NCBI GenBank assembly: GCA_023213395.1
Contig: CM041465.1
Span: forward strand, 241,497,741-241,561,740
Length of the DNA stretch: 64,000 bases
Direction: 5' to 3'
Source of the DNA: Cycas panzhihuaensis
Lineage: Eukaryota; Cycadophyta
Shown piece after piece: positions 34,333 through 45,723 of this stretch. The notes below the pieces were generated by a model. That model did not search any database and was not told the origin of the DNA. It saw only the letters and a program-made list of their open reading frames with translations. Every line of letters begins with the position of its first letter. Within the stretch, counting starts at the first letter, position 1. The position numbers were made by a program, and so were the translations under genes.

Positions 34333-34789
34333 GTTAGGAATATTAATGTAACCTTTTGTAATGTCACTTTTATGTTCTTTTTAAGTTCTTATTTATGTCA
34401 CATGTTTAAATTAGTATTTAAGTCAATCTTATGTTTAACTTTAGAGTTTATTTTAATCTTATGTGGAAGGTGGTTGAAATGCATAACTTCATTTTAATAA
34501 ACCTTTCTTTGTATTAATTCTTCTCCTAGATTCAAAGAGGTGGTTCCAAGAATCTAGGAGGGCTATCTAAAAGCCTTTCCCAAGGTTAGTTTGGTGGTTA
34601 GGTGGTTTCAGTACATTGTATCCTATTTTCACTATTCTTAATAAAAACACAACTTTAGGAGGTGGTTTTTCTTCCCTAAAAGGGGTTTTCCACCTATCAA
34701 TCTGGTGTATATGTGCAATGTTATTTGTAGTCTGTAATTACTTGTCTATGTGATCATGCGGTAGCATTGTGCATGTGCCTATTTCTACA
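34333..34789 (+). repeat. Copia C 5' LTR
   Basis: Begins TGTTAGGAATATTAATG and ends CCTATTTCTACA. A primer-binding site follows with no spacer. Its partner is at 41,560-42,017. Confidence 0.94.
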
Positions 34790-34801
34790 TGGTATTAGAG
34801 C
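34790..34801 (+). other. Copia C primer-binding site
   Basis: TGGTATTAGAGC, one transition from the initiator-Met type TGGTATCAGAGC, directly abuts the 5' LTR. Confidence 0.9.
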
Positions 34802-34829
34802 ACGCCTATGTGACTTTGAGTTTGGGTTG

Positions 34830-36000
34830 TTCAACACATTGATACCCATTTCGTCTCATCTTCTTTAGGAGTATGCTCTAGCTTTTTGCAGGAACCGTAT
34901 TTAATGTTTATTAACATCAATTTTAAGTCTCCTTGAGAAGCACCATTATGGTGATGGCAACCCTGTCTTTGGTGAGCAAAAGCTTTATACATGTAAGGAA
35001 TCAATCCCTCCATTCCTTCCCTGCATAATGATCCATAAGATTTGGGGCATATCAAAGTAGTGGGTGAGATTCAATACCTTGACATGTTTAAATCTATAAA
35101 TGAGATAAGGAAGTAATGAACGCGGCCTGATTATGAGCAATTTAGAAGCTACCAAGCAAAGCTTTTCAAGTTTCTTACAATTCTGTACAATCATTGTGAT
35201 GACCGCATCACTCAGAGAGAAATGTCGATTAAAACACACGAGTTCCTTAAGTCCCCTATTCGTGGCAACGATGTTCGATAATCTCGCCAATTCTCCCAAG
35301 TCCCTATGCTTGAACCTTAGTGACAATTCTCGAAGTTTAACACAATGGAGGGCTAGAGATTTTAGGGCTAGGGTAACATCGAGGAAATCAAACTCCAGTG
35401 AAACCTTCAAAAAAGAAGGGCAATTTTGGCCAATTCTCGATAAACCGGTAGCATTGAAATCGAAAATACCCTTCAAACTCAATTCTCGAAGATACCTACA
35501 GTTTGAAAGGGATTCCAGAGTATCATCAAATAGATGCCTACAATTCTCTAGACTCAGGGATCTGAGATTTCTACACTCCCTAGCCATGGCCACAACACCT
35601 GAATCCTGCAAATTGGGTATCAAATATAAGCTCGCATGCTCCAACATGCCACAATTCTTTACAAATGACACAAGCCCTAGATTCAAAATTACTTCTTTAG
35701 CCTCCTCTAGGTTACCAAGGAGTAAGGTAGTTAGGTTTTAGAAAGAAACAGAGATCATTTAGAGATCTAAGTCTTGTAAATAATCAGATATAATAGACTA
35801 CAATGGTGGTACTGATAATGGCAAGTGCTGTTCATCATTGATATGTATGGCTGATGAATTGGAGGCGCCAATATCTTCATGATCATGAGAATTAATGTCC
35901 CAGGATCATTGTAGCATCGTCTTTGAACTAGACCTGCAATGAACAGGAGCGAAAAGAAAGATAGAGCGTTACCTCCATGAAAACTTAGGTAGGGTTTCTA
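34830..36000 (-). pseudogene. Captured host gene fragment, F-box/LRR-like, antisense in copia C
   Basis: On the strand opposite to C, 34,985-35,686 stays open for about 233 codons and encodes leucine-rich repeats of the Cys-containing type seen in F-box/LRR and AMN1-like proteins. Repeats can be followed as CRNLRSLSLENC, NCRYLRELSLKG, NCPSFLKVSLEF, HCVKLRELSLRF, RGLKELVCF and NCKKLEKLCL, spaced 24-30 residues. Upstream, the frame continues through two stops (NLTTLLLGNLEEAKEVI, DYLQDLDL), possibly the end of an F-box-like region. Downstream it is interrupted near 34,985. The outer limits of the host segment are uncertain. It lies between primer-binding site and gag, where no copia gene belongs. 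LRR identity is clear; the exact family is inferred. Confidence 0.75.
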
Positions 36001-37270
36001 CCCTAATCCCTCCTGGACCTCATTTATTTTTCATTTTATTTTTCTTTTATAAAATTTAAAAACCCGTCAGGTCTATGGGTTTGGTGTTTTTTATTTTTTG
36101 ATTTAATTTTATTTTATTATTTGATTTAATAAACTAACGTTAACACCCCCCACTTATCACATCAATAATATTAATCTAATACCTCCCCCCCTATTACATT
36201 TTAATAATTAAAGTAAACCCCCCCTCATTATGTTAATGTATTAATATCATTTTTAATTAAACTCTTTTTTACCCCCCCCCCCCCCCCCCCTTTTTTGATT
36301 ATATTGTTTATTACTTTACCCTCCCCTTTTTCATTATATTGATTATTACATTAGCCCCCTTTTACATTTTTAAAATTAACCCCCTCTATTACACTATAAT
36401 ATTTAAAAACATCACCCCCCATTTTTACATTTATAAATTAAATTTCTTTATTACCCTCTACTAAATATTTGGATATTAAACCCCTCTCTCTTTAATTAAC
36501 CTTTAATATTCAATAAATGTTCCTTATTATAACATTTAAATTTATTTTTTTAATTTAATCATTACAACACTTTCCCCCCCTATATACTTTATAATATTCC
36601 CCCTCTTCTCACCTAATATCTTACCTTATTTCTTTGTCATATATAAGGTATACATTACCTTTCAAACGCTCATTCAAAGGGTATATATATATACATATAT
36701 ATACTATTAACAAAGCCTAATTACCTTAGGCAAAACCAATATTTTTTCTTGGGTTTTTGGCCAAGATCAAGTGTAGCATCTATTCTTATCTGTGTGGATC
36801 ATTGAATACCTTTTATATGCTTTTTTTTTTTTTTTCAAAAATAAAGCTTAATTAATAAAAAACTATTAATATTTTTTATATTTTATCTTGCAAATAAATT
36901 TTATATCTTCAAAATTATTGTCAAATTAATGCAACCTATAATTAATTGTTCTAATTTTATACTTTACAACTTTCTTGGAACTTAAACACTTAAGGGGGAC
37001 TATTTATTTCTCAAAATTAAAAGGGATTTTTTTTTGAAAAGGGACTGTTTAAGGAGGATTTTTTAAGGGGTTATTTATTTTTCAATTTAAGGGAAACTAT
37101 CTGCCTGAAAATATGTGATTTTTTTAAGGGAAAAGCAAGTAATGCATACTACAATGCTTTCTTTTTCATTCTTGAATTATACCTGTTAAATATTAATCTG
37201 ATGATTAGTAATCTTTTTAAGTGATTATTTTTTTAACTACCTTTATATTTTTTAATCTTTAATTAAATTG
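36000..37270 (+). other. Copia C leader with C-run-rich pyrimidine stretch
   Basis: No gene is visible. At 36,130-36,620 runs of four to eight C alternate with AT-rich phrases such as TATTACATTTTAATAATTAA, about every 25-60 bases, with one run of 19 C at 36,272-36,290. It could be part of the captured segment, an intron of it, or element leader. The rest (36,620-37,270) is plain AT-rich text. Confidence 0.6.
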
Positions 37271-37282
37271 TATAACTCCCAA

Positions 37283-38340
37283 TATGGTATTAATGCCAAG
37301 GACAACTACATGTATTCTAATTCCAGTGTTAACCGGCTCAAACTATGCCGACTGGAGGAATCACATATCCCATCAGCTTAAACAGTAAAAGATATAGCGA
37401 TATGTGACAAATGAATTTAAAAAACCAAAAGATGAAGCTACAGAGAGTTATATGATATATCTGGTGAACTCAAATGTAGCCTTAAGCACCATATTAAACT
37501 CACTTTCACTAGAAATCAGTTGGTAGTTTTCTAAAATAAATGACTTGTCCATTGTCTAGAAAACTTTGCAAGATAAATATGATAAGGTTTATACACATCA
37601 AGTGACTGTCCTAAAACAACAATTATATGATCTTACTTTTGATGATTTTTCTAATATTGAGAATATTTTATGTAAAATTTAATTAATTAATAAAGATCTA
37701 GGAAACTGTATCAAATCCAAAATTAAAGATAGTGATACTGAAAAAATAATCATGCATGCTAGAGATGATGATACACTCATATGTCTTATAGTAAACAAGT
37801 TACCAAAATAATTTAATTTCTTTAAAACTGCCAGACATCAAGCTGGAAACCCTCCTATAATATTCAATCAGTTGACAAACTAGTTGATCAAACATCAAAC
37901 AATGTTAATTCAAACAGGTATATTAAAAGATCCTTCACAGGCTTTATTTTCTAAAACTAAGCCAGAAAATAGAAACAAACAACAGAATAATTTTTATAGT
38001 AATCCAAAATTTCAGAAACCTCATAGAGGTTCACAATCTAATTCACAAAATAATATTAAGTATTCTGGTTCATTTAAACACCAAAATACTTCTAATCAGT
38101 CCTTTCATAATAGGAACAATGTAACTTCTTCTCAGAACACTAGTTATGCCTATTGTCATAAAAAATGTCATATTATTGATGTCTGTAGAAGTAGAATAGC
38201 TTCAAAGGCATAGAAAGCTTCCAAGGGATTAAAAAATCAACCTCAATCCTGACCTCAATCATGACCTCAAAATCAACAAACTCTAAATCGTTCTTTAACA
38301 GCAAGAACTTCTGTATTTGTTGCCCCTACAAATCAACCAC
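37283..38340 (+). pseudogene. Copia C gag (broken)
   Basis: The frame starts at an ATG near 37,283 and soon reads ILIPVLTGSNYADWRNHIS, the copia gag opening, followed by a core with several stops. The 37,884-38,213 segment is Asn/Gln-rich (NNFYSNPKFQKPHRGSQSNS) and ends in a zinc-knuckle remnant, AYCHKKCHIIDVC, where the usual first Cys and Gly are changed. Stops at Gln positions (for example repeated TGA in a Pro/Gln-rich stretch near 38,250) end the gene. Confidence 0.8.
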
Positions 38341-39840
38341 CACAATGGATCCTTGACTCTGGTGATCCCATCACATGACATGGCACTAGAAAAATTTAAC
38401 CATTTATCAATTCGAATCAAACTTTGAAGAAGAGATTTCTTTTGGAAGTGGTACCCAACTTAAAGTCAAAGGATTAGGTGATGTTATCTTAAAGGATGGA
38501 TCAATAAAGAACATTTTTTATGTACCTGGTCTATTACCAAACCTACTTTCTATCTATCAAATCTGCTAAAAAGACCTTGTTATCAAATTCTGGAAAAATA
38601 AATTTATCATTAAGGAGCCATTAAACAAATTTAGATGTATTGCCTCAAGACCTGTTGATCATAACATAGGTCTCTATAGTTTAACAAGTCTACAAAATAA
38701 TAAAACAAAACCTTTTAGTGCATTTATTACCAAATCTAACTCAGTCAGCAAACTTTGGCATGCACAATTTGACCATACAAGTTGTGACAAACTACAATAT
38801 CTAAAAAAACATAAAATGGTTCATGGTCTTCTACCCTTAAATATTATTTATGGTATTTGTGAAGCCTGTGTAATAGGTAAGTAACACATAGACCTATTTC
38901 CACATAAAACATAATTCAGAATGACTGTTCCACTTGAACTTGTCCACTCTGACATATGTGGACCTTTTCATGTAATGTTATACTCTGGTTCTCGTTATTT
39001 CTTTATATTTATTGATGATTATTCAAGAAAATGTTGGGTTTATATGCTTAAAACATGTAGTCAAGTGTTTGACATTTTCATTGAATACAAAATGCAAGTT
39101 GAAAATCAATCAAATTTAAAACTCAAAATTTTTCGATTCGATAATGCAAAGGAATATTTAAGTGATAAATTCACTTCTTTCTGTAAATCACATGGAATTC
39201 AGTTCTAGCATTTCGTTGCATACACTCCTTAGCAAAATGGTGTTACTGAACACAAAAATTATACTCTTGTTAAGATGACTCATTGCATGTTACATGTAAA
39301 GAATCTAGACCTAAAATTATAGGCAGAAGTAATTAACTGCTTTAACTATTTATTAAATCATTTACCTAGTAAAAGTCTACACAACGTTACTCTATAACAA
39401 AAATGGTCTGGAAGAAAACCATCAGTTAATCATTTATGAATATTTGGCAGTATTACGTAGGGACATATCCCTAAAGAAAAATGCAAAAAATTAGACCCAA
39501 AAAGTCAAAAATACATCTTTGTTAGATACAACGAAGAAAGTAAAGCTTATAGACTCCTGGATTTAGTCACACATCAAATTTTAATTTTACGTGACATAAC
39601 ATTTGATGAAGAAGGATCTTTTTTAACATCTACTTATGTAGAACTTCTCATTGAAAATTTGTTAACCAATACTTCTTTGGTTGACCCATCTGATAAATAA
39701 GTTGATCCGAAAGTTATAGACTCCTTATCAACTCAAGTCCAAAATTGGACTCTATCTGAATCTAATAAAATAGATTCCTCCTCTCAAACTAGTTCTACAA
39801 ATCAACCTGTACCTTCAGAAATAGTTACTAATAAGCAACC
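38341..39840 (+). pseudogene. Copia C protease and integrase (broken)
   Basis: The protease motif is intact as QWILDSGDP at about 38,345. The pre-integrase domain follows (KLWHAQFDHTSCDKLQYL, then ICEACVIGK). The integrase core (38,921-39,208 and on) shows LVHSDICGPF, YFFIFIDDYSRKCWVYML, FRFDNAKEYLS and, after a stop, a Gln-to-stop version of the TPQQNGV block with the catalytic Glu retained (VTEHKN). Stops are frequent after 39,200. Confidence 0.85.
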
Positions 39841-41500
39841 TGTTTGGGTAACAAAAATGCTTGTTGATGCTGGATCTGATGTAGGTAATCCTACAGATAC
39901 CAGACAAATATGTGCCCAAAAATTACATAGTAACTTTGCCTTAATGGAAAAAATAATAGATAATAATGATCCCAGAACATTTAAACAAACTAGCAACAAT
40001 CCTGTATGGCAGGATGCTATGCAAACTAAATTTGATTCTTTAATTAAAAATTTAACTTGGGATCTCATTCCTCTCCCACCTGGGAAAAATGTAGTTAACT
40101 GTAAATTGGTCTATTAAACAAAATACAACTTAATAGGCGTTGTTGAAAAATATGAAACTTGCCTTGTTGCAAAAGGATTTTTGCAAATAGATGGTATAGA
40201 TTATAATGAAAACTTTGCCCCTATTGTAAAGATGAACATAATTAAAACAATTATTGCTCTAACAGCCAAATTTGGGTGGGAAATCCACCAAATGGATGAC
40301 AAGAGTGCTTTCTTGACCGATGATCTCAAAGAAGAGATCTACATGTCTCAGCCACCTAGCTTTATTAAAAATCTTAATTTACTTTGTAAACTTAAGAAAT
40401 CCATTTATGGTTTAAAACAAGCTCCTTGAGCTTGGTATATTAAAGTTGACGATTATTTAATTCATATTGGATACACTATATGTATCAGTGATCTAAACCT
40501 TTATTTTAAAAGTGAAAATAGAAATATTACTATTCTAATCTTGTATGTTGATGATATCATAATTACTGGATCATCAACTAATAATATTCATCATTTAAAA
40601 TCTACTTTAATGAATAAATTTGAAATGACTAATTTAGGTCTACTACATTACTTTCTTAGTTTATAAATTTATCAATATGACTCAAGAATCATAATATCAC
40701 AACCTAAATATATCTTAGACTTAATTCAATAATTTAACATGGAAAATACTAAATCTGTATCTAATTTGTTATAATTAGGAGTTAAACTATCTACTGATTA
40801 TTCTTCACCCTTATGTGATCCAACATTATATAGACAACTTATTGGTAGTCTTATTTATTTAACTCATACCCACCCTAACATTTCCTATGCCATTGTTTTA
40901 TGTTCACGTTATATGCAACAACCATATGAATCTCATGAGAAAGCTGTTAAATGTATTTTATGATATCTAAAGCATACTGTTTTTTATGGTTTGATTTATA
41001 ATTTTTGCAATAAACCTCTAACTTTAACTAAATATACTGATTCAGATTGGGCATATGATATAAATGATCAAAAATCTACATTAGGTTATGTATTTTTTAT
41101 ATATTCATCACCTATTACTTAGTCTAGTAAGAAAATGCATGCACTAGCTTTATCAATAATTGAAGCTAAATATCACACACTTGTTGAAGCTAGCAAAGAA
41201 GCACTTTGGCTCAAATCTCTACTAAATGAAATTGGTCTATCTCTAAACCCTTCCATTGACCTTAAAGTTGATAATCAATGTGTAATTACTATTGCTATAA
41301 ATCTAGTTTTATATTCTAGGACTAAACATATAGAATTACATCAACATTTTATTTATAATCTTATTACTAATAATCTTATTTCCTTATCTTATTGTCCAAT
41401 AGATCTATAGATTGCTGATATACTTACAAAGTCTTTAACTGAAGTAAAATTTCTAAATCTCTGAGATCTGTTGCAGATAAAAGAAGTATCCATCAAAAGG
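39841..41500 (+). pseudogene. Copia C reverse transcriptase and RNase H (broken)
   Basis: The RT reads WQDAMQTKFDSLIKNLTWDL, FAPIVKMNIIKTIIALTAKF, IHQMDDKSAFLTDDLKEEIY and KKSIYGLKQAP, with an intact YVDDI catalytic box at about 40,545. RNase H follows with YTDSDWAYD, SIIEAKYHTLVEASKEALWL, VDNQCVITIA, SRTKHIELHQHF and ADILTKSLT. Stops occur about every 100-200 bases. Confidence 0.87.
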
Positions 41501-41550
41501 GGATCACTGTGATAAAGACCTTCTTTTTCTATAGCATAAAAGTTAACATT

Positions 41551-41559
41551 AAAGGGGGA
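41551..41559 (+). other. Copia C polypurine tract
   Basis: AAAGGGGGA lies immediately before the 3' LTR start. Confidence 0.85.
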
Positions 41560-42017
41560 TATTAAGAATATTAATGTAACATTTTGTAATGTCACTTGTA
41601 TGTTCATTTTAAGTTCTTATTTATGTCACATGTTTAAATTAGTATTTAAGTCATTCTTATTTTTAACTTTAGAGTTTATTTTAATCTTATGTGGAAGGTG
41701 GTTGAAATGTCAAATTGCATTTCAATGAACCTTTCTTCATATTAATTCTTCTCTTAGATTCAAGGAGGTGGTTTCGAGAATCTATGAGGGTTGTCTAAAA
41801 GCCTTTTCTAAGGCTGGTTTGGTGGTTAGGTGGTTTTAGTAAATTGTATCATGTTTTCACTATTCTTAATAAAAACACAACTTTAGGAGGTGGTTTTTCT
41901 TCCCTAGAAGGGGTTTTCCACTTGTCAATCTGGTGTATATGGACAATGTTATTTATAGTCTGTAATTACTTATCTATGTGATCTTGTGGTAACATTGTAC
42001 ATGTGCCTATTTCTACA
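41560..42017 (+). repeat. Copia C 3' LTR
   Basis: Begins TATTAAGAATATTAATG, so the terminal TG has become TA, and ends CCTATTTCTACA. It aligns over its whole length with 34,333-34,789, with about 42 differences by my count clustered in part near 41,715. Confidence 0.93.
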
Positions 42018-42022
42018 CAAAG
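42018..42022 (+). repeat. Copia C target-site duplication, right
   Basis: CAAAG, matching 34,328-34,332. Confidence 0.94.
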
Positions 42023-44249
42023 GAAATAGGCCTCGTTTTGAGGCTTAACAGGAGACAGAGCTAAAAATTATATAAAATACGAATAAAATACTTATAAAAT
42101 AGTATAAGATAATTAAATATCATTTATAAGATTTCTAAATATACTTTCAATTGAAAATTTTTGAAAATTTATATATATAAAAGTGTAAATATGATAGGTT
42201 TAAAGCAATAAAGTACCTCTACTTTGAGCAATTCTAATATCAGTAAAAATACATTAAAATGTATAAAAAACTATATTAGATTGAAGATAATTGAGTCATG
42301 TTCCAAAGAAAACTGACAGAACTAGCTTTGGATGCCAAACAGAGAAGCTATAACAAAAACAATAACAAGTATGTTTATGCAAAAAATGTTTAAAAGTGCT
42401 AAAAACCACTAAAATACCACATTAGGTGATTAAAATAGTGGTCAAAATGAATTCTAAAAATAAAATAAAATATGGATAATGAAGGTTGTTGAATATATAT
42501 CATTATAGAATAAATCTAGGCAGAAAATAATTACCTGATAATAAAATACGATCAGTTCAAAAAGCGGTTTTGTAAAAAGTTTAAAAAATATTAAAAAAAT
42601 GGGTGATTGACTTTAAATTAATTGAAACAGGGTCAAATCAGCATCAAATTGGTCATATGACTAGTCAAAATTGATCTACAGAAAAGTTTTAACCCAATGA
42701 AACTAGTTTTGTTAGAAACTAGTGACTCAGTGAGGAGTTATGGCAAAAAGATGCCAATAACCCTATATAAAAATAATTTTTTTTTAAAAATATAAAAGAA
42801 AAAAAGCTAAAAACTTATGTTGGCCCCTTTAATAATGAGTGACAGTCACATAGAGAATATAAGTTACCGGGGGCTTAAGCTCAAGGGGGTTTATGTGTTT
42901 CAAAACTTTAATTTATAAACTTTGTAATATAAATCAAAACTTTTAATATTTCAAAATAAAACGAATTTTAAACGGCCATGGGCCGCACGAATACGCAGAG
43001 GATGCAGAGACATAAAACAGTAAAATAAATTACCAAAAAATAATTTTGAGACTTCAAATCATTAAATTGATAGGGGACGCACTCATCGATAGCTTCAAAT
43101 TGAGCATTCAGTCACAAAAAAAATGGAGAAAAAAAGAGAGAACACATTGAAAGTGTCATAGATACAAGTGAACCGCAGCAGGTAACGTAGAAAATTTTGA
43201 TGCTATAAAGCCAAAAACACTTTGAGAGATCTTGGATCTAAGCTAAGATAGACCCATAAAGGGGGGCACCTAAGCAAAGAATTTGATTTTACAAAAAAAT
43301 TCAAAAAATATTTCAAAAAGCGTGAAAAAATAGTGGAAAACTTGAAAAGCTAGGGTTTTAGGCACTTTGGAGGCTAGATCTCCTTGTACAGGCCACCAAA
43401 TAAGATAATATTTTACAGGTAGTAGGGTGTCTTAGATGGCCAAGCGCTGGTAAAATTTCATAGTGATCCGTCAATTGTGCACTGAGAACAAACTTCTAAA
43501 CCGAGTGGAGGCAAAAAATGAGTAACAGTCGATCCAAATGATATATTTTGCTATCTGATCAATGAAATCACGAACTATCTCTTTCAATAGATTCCTGCCT
43601 CAGCAAGGATCACAATGAGTAGTCACTTACTAGGGTTTTGAGTGACAGATCTATTGCATAAGTTTGCCAAAGTAAGGGGATCAAGTCACCCAAAAATAAA
43701 AAACTTAAAAAATAAAAATAATATGAAAAAATTTAATCAAATAAACTTTATAATACGTAAATATAAAATTTGATATAAATAATCAAATTAATATATTGTA
43801 AATACACTACATCTACCCAAAATTTGAAGAAAATAGTGAAATAGACAATAAATATTGTAATATAACTTCTCTAAAAGGATTTTTAGGCTGAATATACACC
43901 AAAAACCTATAGATCTGAAAGAGAACTTGTAAATATGGTTAAATACATGATTAAAAATATAGATCTAAAATAAAATATAGTAGATCTGAATAAAATATAC
44001 TAAAAAAATGTCAAAATAACTACTGAAATAAACATATCTAAAGTGAAATATAGTAGATATGAAGTAAAAACCAGTAGATCTAAAAAATATTAAATATTTA
44101 AACAGAATAAACCAGGAAACTATCAAATATTTGATAGAAAGAGTAGATCTTAAAAAATATAAGTCAGATCTGTAGAAAACTATTGATCCAGGAGGATCTA
44201 CCATATGTTTACAGGATGCGGAAAATGCTAGGCATTGGCATAACTAAAA

Positions 44250-44795
44250 GAGATATCGCCAAATGGTATCAAAATTCTATGAAATTTTGTTTAAATGGAT
44301 AAGACACATCTCACTAGATGTGTACAAAATGTGGGGTTCAGAAAATATCATTTGATTAGAGTTCAAGCCTTGTCTTTGCATAAAAATTAATCCCACAGTT
44401 AGCGTAAAAATAGAAAATATATATTTTGATTATATGAATAGAAACATAGCCAAATGACATCCAAATGAGCTAAAATTTTGAGGAAGTGGAGGAGACATAC
44501 GTTCCTATATGTGTACAAAATTTGAGTTGAATTGGAGTCCGTTAAGGTTAGTTACAAGCCACAACTTTTATGAATTGTATGAAGGCCACTTGGACAGCAG
44601 AAAAATAGCAAATACATATTATTACTAAATGAATAAAAATGCAGTCAAATGACATCCAAATAAGCTAAAAATTTGAGGAAGATGAGGGGACATATGTTCC
44701 TAAACGTGTACCAAATTTGAGCCAAATTTGAGTACGTTAAGATCTATTACAAACTGTAACATTTTAAGAATTGTATGAAGGCCACTTGGACAACA
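44250..44795. repeat. Three-copy tandem repeat, about 195 bp, in the B leader
   Basis: The word CCAAATG(G/A)(T/C)ATC starts copies at about 44,259, 44,450 and 44,645. Each copy continues with AAAATTTTG, GACATA(C/T)GTTCCTA and GTGTACAAAATTTGAG-like text; copies 2 and 3 also share GAATTGTATGAAGGCCACTT followed by GGACA. The first copy is the most diverged. Confidence 0.8.
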
Positions 44796-44799
44796 TGCA

Positions 44800-45240
44800 T
44801 TCTGGTGGTTAGTGGTTATACTTGCATGATTGCCACTTGTTAAACATGCAATTCAGGTTTCTTTCTATAAATTGAGCCCTTCTACAGGTTGGAGAGGTGG
44901 TTCTTGGAGACTTGACTTGGGAAGCATCCTTGGAGAAGCATTTGGAGGGTTGGAATCCCCCTTATGGTATAATTGTAACATTTACTCCTTGTAATTTTAC
45001 CATTCTTTCGCTAGTTGATTTCTCCACCATTAAATGGAGATTTTCATGGTTTAATAAAAGTATTACTCATCATACTTTTGGATCAATGTCAAGAATAATT
45101 GATTTGGTGTAGAATTTTCCTTTCATGGGCTCATTGTTGTTTTGATGTTATTGAGCTTTCTACACTAACTCCCAGGATCTCAAGGAGGAAAGGTTGATAA
45201 TTGATTTCTTCACCAACTAAGCTCTTTTGGGATCAACTAT
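44800..45240 (+). repeat. Possible small LTR-like insertion in the B leader
   Basis: Richer in GC than the flanks and with LTR-like order: TATAAATTGAGCCC (TATA-like, about 44,868), then GTTGATTTCTCCACCATT and TTTAATAAAAGTATT (polyadenylation-like). A short frame at 44,897-45,112 has no recognisable domain and is probably chance. I could not find matching ends or a duplication, so a solo LTR is only a suggestion. Confidence 0.3.
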
Positions 45241-45709
45241 GGTAAATCTAATGTAAAATTTATAGATCTTGAAGAAAGACCATATGAATCTTGCATAGAA
45301 CTGATCTCCTTTGTAGATTTGTGAAAAATATTAGATAAAATAGACAAATATATTGGAAAGATTGTCAAATATTTGATAAAAACTATAGATATGAAAAAAG
45401 TATAACTCATATATGAGAAAACTTTGAATAAAATATAGTTTGCTATTGAAATATATTGATCTCCTTCATAGATCTAGAAATATAGCCAAGAATCTACATA
45501 AATCTGAAATACATTTGTTATATCACAAAAATAACTCAGTAATGAGCAAATCTTGATGAAAAATATACAAAACTTGCTTAAATTAAAAAAAATAAATAAA
45601 TATAGCTAATACTTTTTACTTGTAAGAAAATTTGTCATAGAATGCCAGTAAATCATGTTGCTCTTCTTCAAAAAACTTCACCAATGGAGATGCAATAGCC
45701 CAAAATCTC

Positions 45710-45721
45710 GCTTTGATACCA
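45710..45721 (-). other. Element B primer-binding site
   Basis: The minus strand reads TGGTATCAAAGC, one transition from TGGTATCAGAGC, two bases inside the 5' LTR. Confidence 0.9.
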
Positions 45722-45723
45722 AA

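Larger units (their letters stand above)
34333..42017 (+). mobile_element. Element C: Ty1/copia element carrying a host LRR fragment, inserted in B
   Basis: C is 7.7 kb, bounded by LTRs of 457 and 458 bp and by the perfect duplication CAAAG. It has a primer-binding site, an unusually long 2.5-kb leader with an antisense LRR gene fragment, then gag, protease, integrase, RT and RNase H in copia order and a polypurine tract. The coding part has many stops. LTR divergence is roughly 9% by my count. It sits inside B, so it must be younger than B although B's LTRs look slightly less diverged. Confidence 0.94.
42023..45709 (-). other. Element B leader, part next to 5' LTR
   Basis: Non-coding leader of B. 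It shares blocks with the E leader (42,600-42,780 with 55,080-55,270; 43,300-43,450 with 56,100-56,260) and with A. It contains AGATCT-type repeats, a three-copy tandem repeat and a 0.4-kb stretch that looks like a foreign LTR. No gag or pol reading is present. Confidence 0.75.

Noticed and set aside
34985-35686. LRR frame as a resident host gene
   Set aside because: It lies between the primer-binding site and gag of a copia element whose LTRs, duplication and empty site are all identified, and it lacks a complete start and end. It is a captured fragment.
35930-35970. Short intron (GTAACG to TTGCAG on the minus strand) after an ATGGAG near 35,975
   Set aside because: The splice-like words are only about 39 bases apart, shorter than plant introns normally allow, and no reading frame is restored.
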